Part shown: piece by piece, positions 25,232-34,219 of the stretch
How the letters are laid out: each line of letters starts with the position of its first letter
Numbering within the stretch: the first letter of the stretch is position 1
DNA from: Pseudoalteromonas sp. CO133X
GTDB taxonomy: Bacteria; Pseudomonadota; Gammaproteobacteria; Enterobacterales; Alteromonadaceae
Reading direction: 5' to 3'
Assembly: GCA_004208945.1 (NCBI GenBank)
Contig: SGPE01000024.1
Span: forward strand, 62,001-126,000
Length of the DNA stretch: 64,000 nucleotides
Notes under the pieces: model-generated
What the model saw: the letters and a program-made list of their open reading frames with translations, nothing else
What the model was told of the DNA's origin: nothing
The model's database searches: none
Program-made: the position numbers and the translations under genes

Positions 25232-26599
25232 ATGGTTTCACGTCGAGAATTTTTAGTCGGGGCGGGTACTTTAGCTTTTTTAGGATTGTCTAAAAGTGCC
25301 ATGGGAAATGTTTCATTAAGTGATCTTAAAACATCAATAAGTGGTTTTGGCCCATTACTTTCAGATCCTAATAAATTGTTAGATCTACCAGCTGGGTTTA
25401 GTTATCAAGTTATTTCTAGGCTTGGTGAAAAAATGTCTGATGGATTTACGGTCCCTGATAAAGCCGATGGTATGGGCTGTATCGCACTTGGTAATGATCA
25501 CGTTGCTTTAGTGCGTAACCATGAACTCAAGCCAAAAGATTTAGCAAAAGCTGAAGCAAGTATTGCAAACCATAAAACCCCCCTCGCATTCGATACCAAC
25601 AGTGACGGTGTTGCATTACCAGGTGGAACTAGCCACATCATTTATAACTTAAAAACACATCAAAAAGAGCAAGAGTATTTGTCGTTAGTAGGGACTATTC
25701 GTAATTGTTCAGGGGGGATTACCCCTTGGGGAACATGGCTAACTTGTGAAGAAACTACCGATACAAAAGCCGATGGATTCAATCAAGATCATGGTTATAT
25801 TTTTGAAGTGCCAGCAAATAGTAAAGGCCTAATTAAACCAGAGCCATTAACAGCAATGGGGCGATTCAACCATGAAGCTGCAGCGGTTGACCCGCGTACC
25901 GGCATTGTTTATTTAACGGAAGACAAAGGCGACAGTGTTTTTTATCGTTTTATTCCTAATGAATATGGCAAGCTGCATAAAGGCGGGCAATTACAAGCTA
26001 TGGTGGTAAAAGGTAAGCCAAAATTCGATAGCCGTAACTGGAATAAAAAAACCATGGCGTTACATCAAGAATTTGAGGTTGAGTGGGTAAATCTAGATAA
26101 CCCTGAAAGCCCAAAAGACGACTTACGCCTGCGTGGATATAAACAAGGAGCAGCACTGTTTGCTCGTGGTGAAGGTATTCACTGGGGTGATAAAGAGCTG
26201 TATTTTTGTTGTACCAACGGCGGTAAAAAACAACTGGGTCAGGTTATGAAATATCAGCCATCAGCGTTTGAAGGCACGGATAAAGAAGCTGAGCAACCTG
26301 GTAAAATCTCCTTGTTTGTCGAAAGTAGCAGCAAAACCCTTTATAACTTTGGCGATAACCTAACCGTGTCACCTAATGGTCATTTAATTGTGTGTGAAGA
26401 CCAATATACCGATGTAGTTGATAATCACTTGCGTGGTGTAACACCACAGGGCCAAGTTTATAATTTTGCTCGTTTAGTTGCGCAAACCGAGCTGGCAGGT
26501 GCCTGTTTTTCACCAGATGGTAGCACTTTGTTTGTGAATGTTTACTCTCCAGCAAAAACATTGGCTATTAGAGGTCCTTGGCATCAATTTAGTGCTTAA
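25232..26599 (+). CDS. PhoX-family (DUF839) alkaline-phosphatase-like protein
   Basis: 455 residues with a Tat signal (SRREFL at 3-8, hydrophobic core, SAMG). The mature part is a PhoX-type beta-propeller: ISRLGEKMSDGFTVPDKADGMGC, VRNHEL, GGTSHIIYN, GTIRNCSGGITPWGTWLTCEE and GRFNHEAAAVD, including the conserved Cys and Glu residues that bind iron and calcium in PhoX. Folded export by Tat fits a metalloenzyme. It probably releases phosphate from organic phosphomonoesters in the periplasm. I could not find a convincing Pho box upstream. Confidence 0.82.
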   Translation: MVSRREFLVGAGTLAFLGLSKSAMGNVSLSDLKTSISGFGPLLSDPNKLLDLPAGFSYQVISRLGEKMSDGFTVPDKADGMGCIALGNDHVALVRNHELKPKDLAKAEASIANHKTPLAFDTNSDGVALPGGTSHIIYNLKTHQKEQEYLSLVGTIRNCSGGITPWGTWLTCEETTDTKADGFNQDHGYIFEVPANSKGLIKPEPLTAMGRFNHEAAAVDPRTGIVYLTEDKGDSVFYRFIPNEYGKLHKGGQLQAMVVKGKPKFDSRNWNKKTMALHQEFEVEWVNLDNPESPKDDLRLRGYKQGAALFARGEGIHWGDKELYFCCTNGGKKQLGQVMKYQPSAFEGTDKEAEQPGKISLFVESSSKTLYNFGDNLTVSPNGHLIVCEDQYTDVVDNHLRGVTPQGQVYNFARLVAQTELAGACFSPDGSTLFVNVYSPAKTLAIRGPWHQFSA

Positions 26600-26616
26600 G
26601 TTATTCGCTCTCATAG

Positions 26617-27561
26617 TCATTTTTTAAAGTGGCTATGGGTATGCTTTGCTTTAGGTATATTTTTTTGTGACGCTTTATGGGCGTGTTTGCTAATCCATTT
26701 GGTTATCTTTTTCATTAAGGCAGGCGGAAAATCGTGACCCATCCCTGGTATAACTTTGAGCTTGCTACGCTTTATAAGTTGCGCCGTATGAATCCCACCA
26801 GATAATGGCATAACAGGATCTGCACTGCCATGGATGACTAAAGTAGGGGCTTTAATTTTCTTTAAAAGTTGCTCACGATAGGGCGTTGCGGCAATGGCCG
26901 CAAGCTGACGTTTAAAACCCCTTTGGTTATTGTGAGCGCGTGTAATATAGCGTTCGGCGTTGGCATATAAAGTGTGTTCATCTTGCGGGTAAGCAGGGCT
27001 GCCAATCAATTGGTTTAGCCGAACATTATATTCAATAGCGGCTTCTTTATTGCTGCTGCGAGGTCTTATTTTGGCAAGCTTTACCAGCAGGTTAACATTT
27101 GAACTTGAAAACGACAAAGGCGAGCTGCTCGACATAATAGAGGTTAAGCTCAGTATACGTTTTTTATACTTCGCTGCGGCAATTTGCGCAATCATACCGC
27201 CCATAGAAGCCCCCACTAAATGGGCTTTTTTTATGTCTAAAGCGTTCATGAATTGCTTTACATCACGAGCCATGTCATCTAACGAGTAAGGTAAATTAGT
27301 GCGAATAGGAAAGCGTCGACTTAGCCAATGTTTTAGCAAGCTCGGTTTGCCAAACTCATCTAGTTTTGATGACAAACCTGCATCTCGATTATCAAAGCGG
27401 ATGACCCTAAAACCTTTTTCAACGAGTCCATAATAAAGGCTATCTGGCCACACCGTGTATTGCGCCCCTAAACCAATGATCAAGATAATAACTGGCGCAT
27501 GTTTATCGCCTTCATCTTGATAACTAATAGATATGCCGCTGGCTGTAAGGATATGTTCCAT
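26617..27561 (-). CDS. Alpha/beta hydrolase
   Basis: 314 residues, alpha/beta-hydrolase fold without signal peptide. Nucleophile Ser119 in GASMGG, acid Asp in HGSADPVMP, and His in GMGHDFP near residue 280; the oxyanion region is IIGLGAQYTVW. The C-terminus is Lys/His-rich (KASQKNIPKAKHTHSHFKK). The substrate is unknown; the closest general types are esterases or epoxide-hydrolase-like enzymes. Its stop is only 17 bp from that of the convergent phoX-like gene. Confidence 0.85.
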   Translation of the reverse strand: MEHILTASGISISYQDEGDKHAPVIILIIGLGAQYTVWPDSLYYGLVEKGFRVIRFDNRDAGLSSKLDEFGKPSLLKHWLSRRFPIRTNLPYSLDDMARDVKQFMNALDIKKAHLVGASMGGMIAQIAAAKYKKRILSLTSIMSSSSPLSFSSSNVNLLVKLAKIRPRSSNKEAAIEYNVRLNQLIGSPAYPQDEHTLYANAERYITRAHNNQRGFKRQLAAIAATPYREQLLKKIKAPTLVIHGSADPVMPLSGGIHTAQLIKRSKLKVIPGMGHDFPPALMKKITKWISKHAHKASQKNIPKAKHTHSHFKK

Positions 27562-27649
27562 AGACTGACAAATAAGCTTACGCAGGTATCATCAGTTTAG
27601 TATGTGTAGTTGGCAGTTTAGTGACAGTGAGGTATCGCTACGTAGAAAT

Positions 27650-27681
27650 AAAATGGCAGCCCCGATGTGCTGCCATTTTTT
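27650..27681. terminator. Terminator after TonB receptor gene
   Basis: An 11-bp perfect stem AAAATGGCAGC / GCTGCCATTTT with an 8-nt loop and T-rich flanks on both strands, 23 bp beyond the receptor stop. Confidence 0.85.
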
Positions 27682-27703
27682 ATGTGTAATTGTGGGTTAT
27701 AGC

Positions 27704-30073
27704 TTAAAAGTAAGCGGTAACGCCAATCCAGAAGTTACGACCTTTATCTTTCACGTTGTAGTCGTCTGTGAATGTTACTTCGCTAACTACACCGCGACCT
27801 GTTAGGTACTCATATTCACCATCACCATTTAGGTCGGTATAGCTAGTGCTATAAGATGTGAAATCTTCGTCTAATAGGTTGTTTACACGGGCATTGATTT
27901 GCACGTACTCATTTACATAGAACTGCGCACCTAAATTAAGTAGGTTGTAGTTTTTATAGTAAAGCGCTTTGTCGTGCACGTTATCCCAGCCGCGGTAACG
28001 GTCAGAACGATACACACCTTGAAGGTACAGATTCATAAAATCAGTGGCTTCCCAGTTTAGGGTAAGGTTTGCCATGTGCTCAGCTGAGTTAGTTAATGGC
28101 TGACCTTCTTCTGGACCGCTCTTTTGTTCGCTATCAGTCCACGTATAGTTACCGTTAATCGATACCGTTTTAGTAATAGTGTATTGACCTGCAATTTCAA
28201 CACCTTGTAGATCTACTTCATCGATATTGATTTTTTGGCTGTAGCTATCGTAGCCAAGTTGATCGTACTGACCTAAGTTTACACAAGGGCGAACATTGTT
28301 TGTTTGCTCACAGCTTAAAATAGTATCGCCGCGGGCAATTTTGTCTTCAAACTTGGTGTTGTAGTAAGTCACATTGATATTGTGATCGCCGTCTAAAGAG
28401 TTCCAGTAAAGTGCGATTTCTGAATTCACACTGGTTTCTGGCTCTAGGTCTGGGTTACCCGCAAATGGGCTTGTGCCCTGACCACCAAACCCTGTGATAC
28501 CGTCGTAAAGATCGGTTGTTTGTGGTGTTTTATAACCTGTACTCACACCCCCTTTTAACGTCCAAGTATCTGATAAGTTGTACACACCGTAAACGCGTGG
28601 TGATACTTGGCTGCCAAATACATCATGGTCATCGTAACGAGCACCTAATGTGAAGGTAAAGTTGTCAGTTGCCATCCAGTTATCTTCGGCAAATACTGAG
28701 TACATGTTTTGCTCTTGTACTTGACCTGCTTGATCGCTTTCAAGGCCGAATACACCGTCTTTTAACTCGCCGTCGATAAGTTGGCCACCAATTGCTAGGT
28801 TATGGCTACCAAAACGCCCTGTAATTGGAATATCAAAACGTAAGTCATAGGTGTATTGGCTGCTTTCAAGTGGACGAGCAGGGCGTGGTAAGAAGGTTTC
28901 TTCTGCTAAGTCTTTACGTGCCTGCTCATCCAACCCTTCGTATTCGCCAGTGCCATCGTACATAGCTTGCAGCTCTAAACGCTCGCTTACACTAAGTGGT
29001 AAAGTACGGCCGTTATTTTGCGTATCAACATAAGAAACAGAGGCCTTAACAGTTGCCCATTCAAGCTCGCCATCGTAACTGAGTGACCACCATTCACGAT
29101 CAAACTCTTGATCAGCTGCATAACCTGCGCGCGGGTTTACTTGACCACGGCGGTCTTGCCAAATTGATTCAATATTGTCTTTTGTGCCAAGCGGGTAAGT
29201 AATCGTGCCCGATTCAATGTCGTAGCTTGGCGTGTTGTCATACACTTGGCTTGAGTTATCATAATCAAAACGTAAATGATGAGACTCAAACGGGGTATAA
29301 GTTAAAGTAAAACCATACTGCTCGTTTGTGTTATCAACCGTACGACCACCACTACCAAAGCCGAGTGAGCGGTTATGTACAACACCATTAGGATCAGTTG
29401 CAGGTTCGAATGTTGGCGATGATGCTTGTTGTTCGTATACACTGCCGCGTACACCTAAACTTAATACGTCTTTGATAAGCGGACCCATCACACTAAAGTC
29501 AGTGGTAATGTCATCACCAAAATCATCGTTTTGCTGTAATGAACGGCTAAATGAGACAGCACCGCTCCAGCTATCAGTGTGCTTTTTAGTGATGATATTA
29601 ATTACACCGCCAAGTGCATCAGCACCATAAAGCGTTGATGCAGGACCGCGAATAACTTCAACACGTTCAATGGCATCGACCGGTGGTACGTGGTTAAACG
29701 CGTTGCCACCAAAATTGTTTGGATAAATGTCGCCATGGTTATTTTGGCGTTTACCATCAATCAATAACAGGGTGTACTCGCCTGTTAAACCACGCATACT
29801 CACACTGCCTTGGCCCGTTTTATCTCGTGTCGTGCCAATGTCGATACCTTCTAAATACTGCACAGCATCTAGCACTGATGTAAATGAGTGAGATTTTATA
29901 TCTTCGTTAGTAATGATAGAGATACTTGCGGGCGCTTCAGTTACTTTCTGTTCGAAGCCCGTTGCAGTGATTACTAAGCGTTCCATATCTTGCTTAGGCT
30001 TAGCATCGTCAGCAAACGCTGAAAACTGAGCTGCAATAGCCAGTGTTAGTAAGCTTGGTTTGATTGATTTCAT
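27704..30073 (-). CDS. TonB-dependent receptor, CirA/FepA-like
   Basis: 789 residues. Signal peptide ending AFA, TonB-box-like RLVITATG, plug domain (about 45-165) with VSMRGLTGEYTLLLIDGKRQ and DAIERVEVIRGPASTLYGADALGGVINIITKK, then a barrel ending in FWIGVTAYF. The plug resembles catecholate siderophore/colicin receptors, so iron-siderophore uptake is the best guess; other substrates are possible. No strong Fur box was found upstream, although the region is AT-rich. Two Cys (CEQTNNVRPC) lie in one extracellular loop. No siderophore genes adjoin it. Confidence 0.88.
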   Translation of the reverse strand: MKSIKPSLLTLAIAAQFSAFADDAKPKQDMERLVITATGFEQKVTEAPASISIITNEDIKSHSFTSVLDAVQYLEGIDIGTTRDKTGQGSVSMRGLTGEYTLLLIDGKRQNNHGDIYPNNFGGNAFNHVPPVDAIERVEVIRGPASTLYGADALGGVINIITKKHTDSWSGAVSFSRSLQQNDDFGDDITTDFSVMGPLIKDVLSLGVRGSVYEQQASSPTFEPATDPNGVVHNRSLGFGSGGRTVDNTNEQYGFTLTYTPFESHHLRFDYDNSSQVYDNTPSYDIESGTITYPLGTKDNIESIWQDRRGQVNPRAGYAADQEFDREWWSLSYDGELEWATVKASVSYVDTQNNGRTLPLSVSERLELQAMYDGTGEYEGLDEQARKDLAEETFLPRPARPLESSQYTYDLRFDIPITGRFGSHNLAIGGQLIDGELKDGVFGLESDQAGQVQEQNMYSVFAEDNWMATDNFTFTLGARYDDHDVFGSQVSPRVYGVYNLSDTWTLKGGVSTGYKTPQTTDLYDGITGFGGQGTSPFAGNPDLEPETSVNSEIALYWNSLDGDHNINVTYYNTKFEDKIARGDTILSCEQTNNVRPCVNLGQYDQLGYDSYSQKINIDEVDLQGVEIAGQYTITKTVSINGNYTWTDSEQKSGPEEGQPLTNSAEHMANLTLNWEATDFMNLYLQGVYRSDRYRGWDNVHDKALYYKNYNLLNLGAQFYVNEYVQINARVNNLLDEDFTSYSTSYTDLNGDGEYEYLTGRGVVSEVTFTDDYNVKDKGRNFWIGVTAYF

Positions 30074-30396
30074 TGTAGGTTCCAGTTCTTTTTATAAGTT
30101 ATCCATTTATTGGACGTGCGTATAGTACAGAAATGGCGAATACAATCAATAATAATTTCTATTTAGATTAGTCTTTTTTAGAGTAGTTATGACCTAAATT
30201 AACGCTTTTTAATAGCATTTAATTCGTTCGTATGAGTTTAAAATATAATGGAATATTAAATGATTACAGAGAACGCCATACTCGAAAAGCTACCTAGGCC
30301 CAGCTTTGCAAAGCCATTAGCAAAGTAAATTTATAACGTGAAATTGCACAACAGCTGCTACCTTTATAAGTCACACATTTAACGTTGAGGTGTAAC
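30074..30396. other. 323-bp intergenic region without recognised gene
   Basis: A divergent region between the TonB receptor and VOC genes. It must contain both promoters. The part next to the receptor is AT-rich with Fur-like but poorly matching hexamers (about 30140-30165). I see no small gene or strong hairpin. Confidence 0.5.
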
Positions 30397-30870
30397 ATGG
30401 TTGTTTCTGTAATTCCTAAAGGTTTCCATGCGGTAACCCCGTATTTGGTTATAGACGGTGCCACTAAGGCGATAGAGTTTTACAAACAAGCATTTGATGC
30501 TGAACTTGTAATGCAAATGCCCTTGCCTGATGGCGGTGTCGCTCACGGCGAAATAAAAATTGCCGACTCTCATATCATGCTATCTGATAATTGCCCTGAT
30601 ATAGAATTTAAGTCTCCACAGCAATTAGGGGGCTCTCCAGTGAGCCTTATGCTGTATGTTGAAGATGTTGATGCGGTATTCGCAAAAGCCTTATCGCTAG
30701 GGGCAAAAGAGCTGCGCCCAGTGCACGATCAATTCTATGGCGACAGATCAGGGACGTTAGAAGACCCGTTTGGTCATATTTGGACTATAGGCACACACAA
30801 AGAAGATCTTACCGAGCAAGAGCTTATGCAGCGTATGAGTGAGTTGATGAGTAAAGAGCAAGATGCTTAA
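30397..30870 (+). CDS. VOC (glyoxalase/PhnB-like) family protein
   Basis: About 157 residues of the vicinal-oxygen-chelate superfamily with two beta-alpha-beta-beta-beta units: VTPYLVIDGATKAIEFYKQAFDAEL and VSLMLYVEDVDAVFAKALSLGAKE, ending in DPFGHIWTIGTHKEDL. This is the PhnB/YdcJ-like branch, whose members are dioxygenase-like or antibiotic-resistance-like proteins of unknown substrate. The start is ATG 30397, with TGAGGTG upstream; a TTG at 30385 is less likely. Confidence 0.82.
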   Translation: MVVSVIPKGFHAVTPYLVIDGATKAIEFYKQAFDAELVMQMPLPDGGVAHGEIKIADSHIMLSDNCPDIEFKSPQQLGGSPVSLMLYVEDVDAVFAKALSLGAKELRPVHDQFYGDRSGTLEDPFGHIWTIGTHKEDLTEQELMQRMSELMSKEQDA

Positions 30871-30938
30871 ATTTTCTGGTAGATAAAACTAAATAGCTCA
30901 TTTATGCGTATCATTATTAAAATGATGTGAGCGAAACC

Positions 30939-32249
30939 ATGAAAAAGCGTGTTTTATACTGGCTACAAAATGATTTACGGCTGATTGATAATGTCATCCT
31001 GTCTGACTTAGCGACGTTTCAAGGTGAACTTGATTTAGTGTTTGTTGTCGAGCCGCGTTGGTTCAAGCAGAGTAATTATCAATTAAAACCCTATGGCGAG
31101 CAAAAGTATCGGTTTTTACTTGAGAGTCTGCATGCTCTCGCTGATGCGCTTGAAGCAATTGGGCAAACCTTACATGTGATTACCGGTGAGCCTGAAACTG
31201 TTATTAGTCAGCGGTTAAAACAATACGCTATCAGTAAATTAGTTTGTACAGAGCAAGTGGGTTATTACGAGCAAAAGCAGCTAAGTAAAATCAGCGAGTT
31301 ATGCCCTGATGTTATTATAAAAACCTACCAGCAAGATACCTTGTTTACAGAACGAGACTTACCATTTCAGCTTCATAATTTGCCTAAAAACTTTACTGCC
31401 TTTCGCAAAAAAGTAGAGTCTGGGCCAACATTCGTTGCAGCTTCGCTTGAGGCAGTATCTCAACTGCCACATCCTGTACAGCTATGTCCAGAAAACGTGC
31501 TCCCTGAAAGTTCAGCTCAGTCTGGGAGTTTTTGTGGTGGTTTAATTGCAGCCCAGCAGCATTGTAATGACTACTTCTCATCTAAAGCACCCAGTAGTTA
31601 TAAAGAAACACGTAACGAGTTAGACGGCTTTAGCAATAGTACAAAATTCAGTGTTTGGCTTGCCAGCGGTACAATAAGTGTTAAGCAACTTTACCACGAG
31701 GTTGCCAAATACGAACAAGAAAATGGTGCGAATGAGTCAACCTATTGGATTAAGTTTGAGCTACTTTGGCGTGAGTATTTTAAATGGCATGCTAAGTTGT
31801 TTGGTGCAAAGCTGTTTCGTTTTAATGGGCAAAAAGAGTCACCTCCCTTACATACATTTAACAGTCACCGATTTTTAGCCTGGTGCCAAGGCAGGACGCC
31901 ATTTCCACTAGTTAATGCAATTATGAACGAACTCAATTCGACAGGCTATATTTCTAATCGTGCACGGCAAATAGCTGCAAGTTGTTTAGTCAACGAATTT
32001 GCAGTGGATTGGCGATATGGGGCAGCTTATTTTGAGCAACAACTTATTGATTACGACGTAGCTGCGAATTGGGGGAATTGGCAATATATCGCAGGTGTGG
32101 GTGTTGACCCTCGGGGCGGTCGCCATTTCCATATAAATAAGCAAACAGCCTTATATGACCCAACGGGATGTTACATTCGGAAATGGGACGGAGAAAGGCA
32201 AATTACACCGAGTATTGATAATACCGATGTGGTTGATTGGCCCATTTAA
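30939..32249 (+). CDS. Cryptochrome DASH (photolyase family)
   Basis: About 436 residues. The N-terminal photolyase alpha/beta domain (VLYWLQNDLRLIDNVILSD) is followed by the FAD-binding helical domain. The segment WGNWQYIAGVGVDPRGGRHF is the CRY-DASH signature, with the Asp of GVDPR facing the flavin N5 region. CRY-DASH proteins repair cyclobutane dimers in single-stranded or looped DNA under blue light and may act as photoreceptors. ATG 30939 is preferred over GTG 30927. It stands alone between a VOC protein and a GGDEF protein. Confidence 0.88.
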   Translation: MKKRVLYWLQNDLRLIDNVILSDLATFQGELDLVFVVEPRWFKQSNYQLKPYGEQKYRFLLESLHALADALEAIGQTLHVITGEPETVISQRLKQYAISKLVCTEQVGYYEQKQLSKISELCPDVIIKTYQQDTLFTERDLPFQLHNLPKNFTAFRKKVESGPTFVAASLEAVSQLPHPVQLCPENVLPESSAQSGSFCGGLIAAQQHCNDYFSSKAPSSYKETRNELDGFSNSTKFSVWLASGTISVKQLYHEVAKYEQENGANESTYWIKFELLWREYFKWHAKLFGAKLFRFNGQKESPPLHTFNSHRFLAWCQGRTPFPLVNAIMNELNSTGYISNRARQIAASCLVNEFAVDWRYGAAYFEQQLIDYDVAANWGNWQYIAGVGVDPRGGRHFHINKQTALYDPTGCYIRKWDGERQITPSIDNTDVVDWPI

Positions 32250-32366
32250 TCCTTGATTTGCGCTAAATCAAACATTCAATTTTCATTTTTAGAGTTTTTA
32301 ACCTTTGTTATCTAAAATAATAAATAAGGCTTGCTTTTTCGTGCTAGCCAGATAACAAGGCATGCT

Positions 32367-34046
32367 ATGACATTCAGTGATGGTTATGAAAAAATAAAGT
32401 CCCAATTAGGCTTTGATATAGCAGAGTCAATATTAGAGTGTGGTGACGCAGGCATTTGGCTGTGGAACGTACAAACAGGTGAAACCGTTTTTAATGAAAA
32501 ATGGGCAAAAATTATTGGTTTTTGTTTAGCTGATTTACAACCTGTTTCAATTGAAACGTGGTTAAACCACGCTCATCCTGATGATTTACCCCGTTCACAA
32601 GCATTATTAGGAGCACATTTTAATGGCCTTTCAGAACGTTATATCTGCGAAGCTAGGATGAAACATAAAAATGGGCATTGGGTAAAAGTTCTCGATAAAG
32701 GTCAAGTAAAAAGCTGGGATAAACATGGCAAACCTGAGTGGATGTTTGGTGTACACATTGATATAACCGAGCAATGGCAAAAAGAGTGTGAAGTAGAATC
32801 CTTACATAATAAATTACAAAGGTTTACAGATAACTTACCTGGCTTTGTGTATCAGCACGTTATAGATAAACATGATAACGAATCATTTCCTTTTGCCTCT
32901 TCTAAAGTGAAGGACATTTACGGCTGCTCTGCTGAGCAAATTCTTCAAAACGCTGAGTTGGCCATGCAAGCTGTCCATCCTGATGATCTGGAACGTGTTG
33001 AGCAAAGTATCGCAGACTCAAAAACAAATCTCACTCAATGGCATCAAGTGTATCGTATAAATCATCCAATAAAAGGGGTTATATGGGTTGAAGGAAAGTC
33101 ATCACCAATTGCTCAAAGTGATGGCAGTATTGAGTGGAATGGTTATTTAGAGGATGTGACAGATGAGGTTAAGCGTAATGAAAAAATAAAGTTACTCACG
33201 GCGGTCTTCTCGACCACAAGTCGGGGGATTTTAATTACCACTCCCGAGCCTAAAATTGTTGATGTAAACCCTGCATTTGAGCGTATAACGGGTTATAAAA
33301 AAGAAGATGTTATTGGTAAAAGTCCCGCAATTCTTTCAGCAAAACAACAACCCGCAGAGTTTTATGCAGCTATGTGGAAAGAGTTGCTGTTGTTAGGTCG
33401 CTGGCAAGGAGAAGTATGGAACAAGCGTAAATCGGGCGAGGTGTTTCCTGAAATGTTGTCGATTGATGCACTTTATGATGAAGCTGGCTGTGTTAGTCAT
33501 TATATTGGTGCGTTTGATGATATTTCTTCGGTCGTCGAAAAACGTCAGTTTTTGACAGAACTTGTAAATCAGGATCCACTGACAAAATTGTTGAACCGGC
33601 GAGGCTTAGATATTCAGTTACATGCTTTTATGCAAGATAAGCAAGGCACACAGCACTTTGCGATTATCTATATTGATTTGGATAACTTTAAACTCGTTAA
33701 TGATACATTTGGTCATGAGCAAGGAGACAACTTACTTATTACGATTAGTGAACAGCTATTACTCCAGCTGCGAGAACAAGATATTTTAGCCCGTATTGGC
33801 GGAGATGAATTTGTAATTGTGCTACCAACACTAACTAAGCTCAGCGTATGCCAAGAAATTGCACTGCGTTGCCAAAAAGCCGTAGAGTCTGTTGCCCAAA
33901 GCTATAAAACGGCAATATCAGTAAGCTCAAGTTGTGGAATTGCGCTTTACCCTGAAGATGGTAAAAATGCTAAAGAGTTATTAGCAAGTGCTGATGAGAA
34001 AATGTATAAGATGAAGCTAAAGAATAAAGCCTCGCCATGCGGTTAA
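32367..34046 (+). CDS. PAS-PAS-PAS-GGDEF diguanylate cyclase
   Basis: About 559 residues, soluble. PAS 1 (about 20-140, DAGIWLWNVQTGETVFNEKWAKIIGF, ending in a PAC motif), PAS 2 (about 150-270, LPGFVYQHV) and PAS 3 (about 275-390, SRGILITTPEPKIVDVNPAFERITGY) precede the GGDEF domain. The active site is GGDEF with YIDLDNFKLVNDTFGH, and the I-site REQD is intact. It probably makes c-di-GMP in response to a cytoplasmic signal, perhaps light or redox if a PAS binds a cofactor. ATG 32367 follows CAAGG and is preferred to TTG 32331. Confidence 0.9.
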   Translation: MTFSDGYEKIKSQLGFDIAESILECGDAGIWLWNVQTGETVFNEKWAKIIGFCLADLQPVSIETWLNHAHPDDLPRSQALLGAHFNGLSERYICEARMKHKNGHWVKVLDKGQVKSWDKHGKPEWMFGVHIDITEQWQKECEVESLHNKLQRFTDNLPGFVYQHVIDKHDNESFPFASSKVKDIYGCSAEQILQNAELAMQAVHPDDLERVEQSIADSKTNLTQWHQVYRINHPIKGVIWVEGKSSPIAQSDGSIEWNGYLEDVTDEVKRNEKIKLLTAVFSTTSRGILITTPEPKIVDVNPAFERITGYKKEDVIGKSPAILSAKQQPAEFYAAMWKELLLLGRWQGEVWNKRKSGEVFPEMLSIDALYDEAGCVSHYIGAFDDISSVVEKRQFLTELVNQDPLTKLLNRRGLDIQLHAFMQDKQGTQHFAIIYIDLDNFKLVNDTFGHEQGDNLLITISEQLLLQLREQDILARIGGDEFVIVLPTLTKLSVCQEIALRCQKAVESVAQSYKTAISVSSSCGIALYPEDGKNAKELLASADEKMYKMKLKNKASPCG

Positions 34047-34219
34047 GATCTCATTTGTAAAACACGGCCAGACTTTATTCAAATTTGCTTTATATTCAGT
34101 GTCATCACTTTTGTTTTTATAACCAATAGCATGCCAAGTTGCTTGTTAAAATTCATCTTTACTTAGCCTACAAACAACGTGCTGAATACGATAAAAGGCA
34201 GCAGAGAAAATGTTTGCTT

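Noticed and set aside
30130..30170. Possible Fur box upstream of the CirA/FepA-like receptor
   Set aside because: The AT-rich hexamers match the 7-1-7 consensus poorly; several core positions differ.
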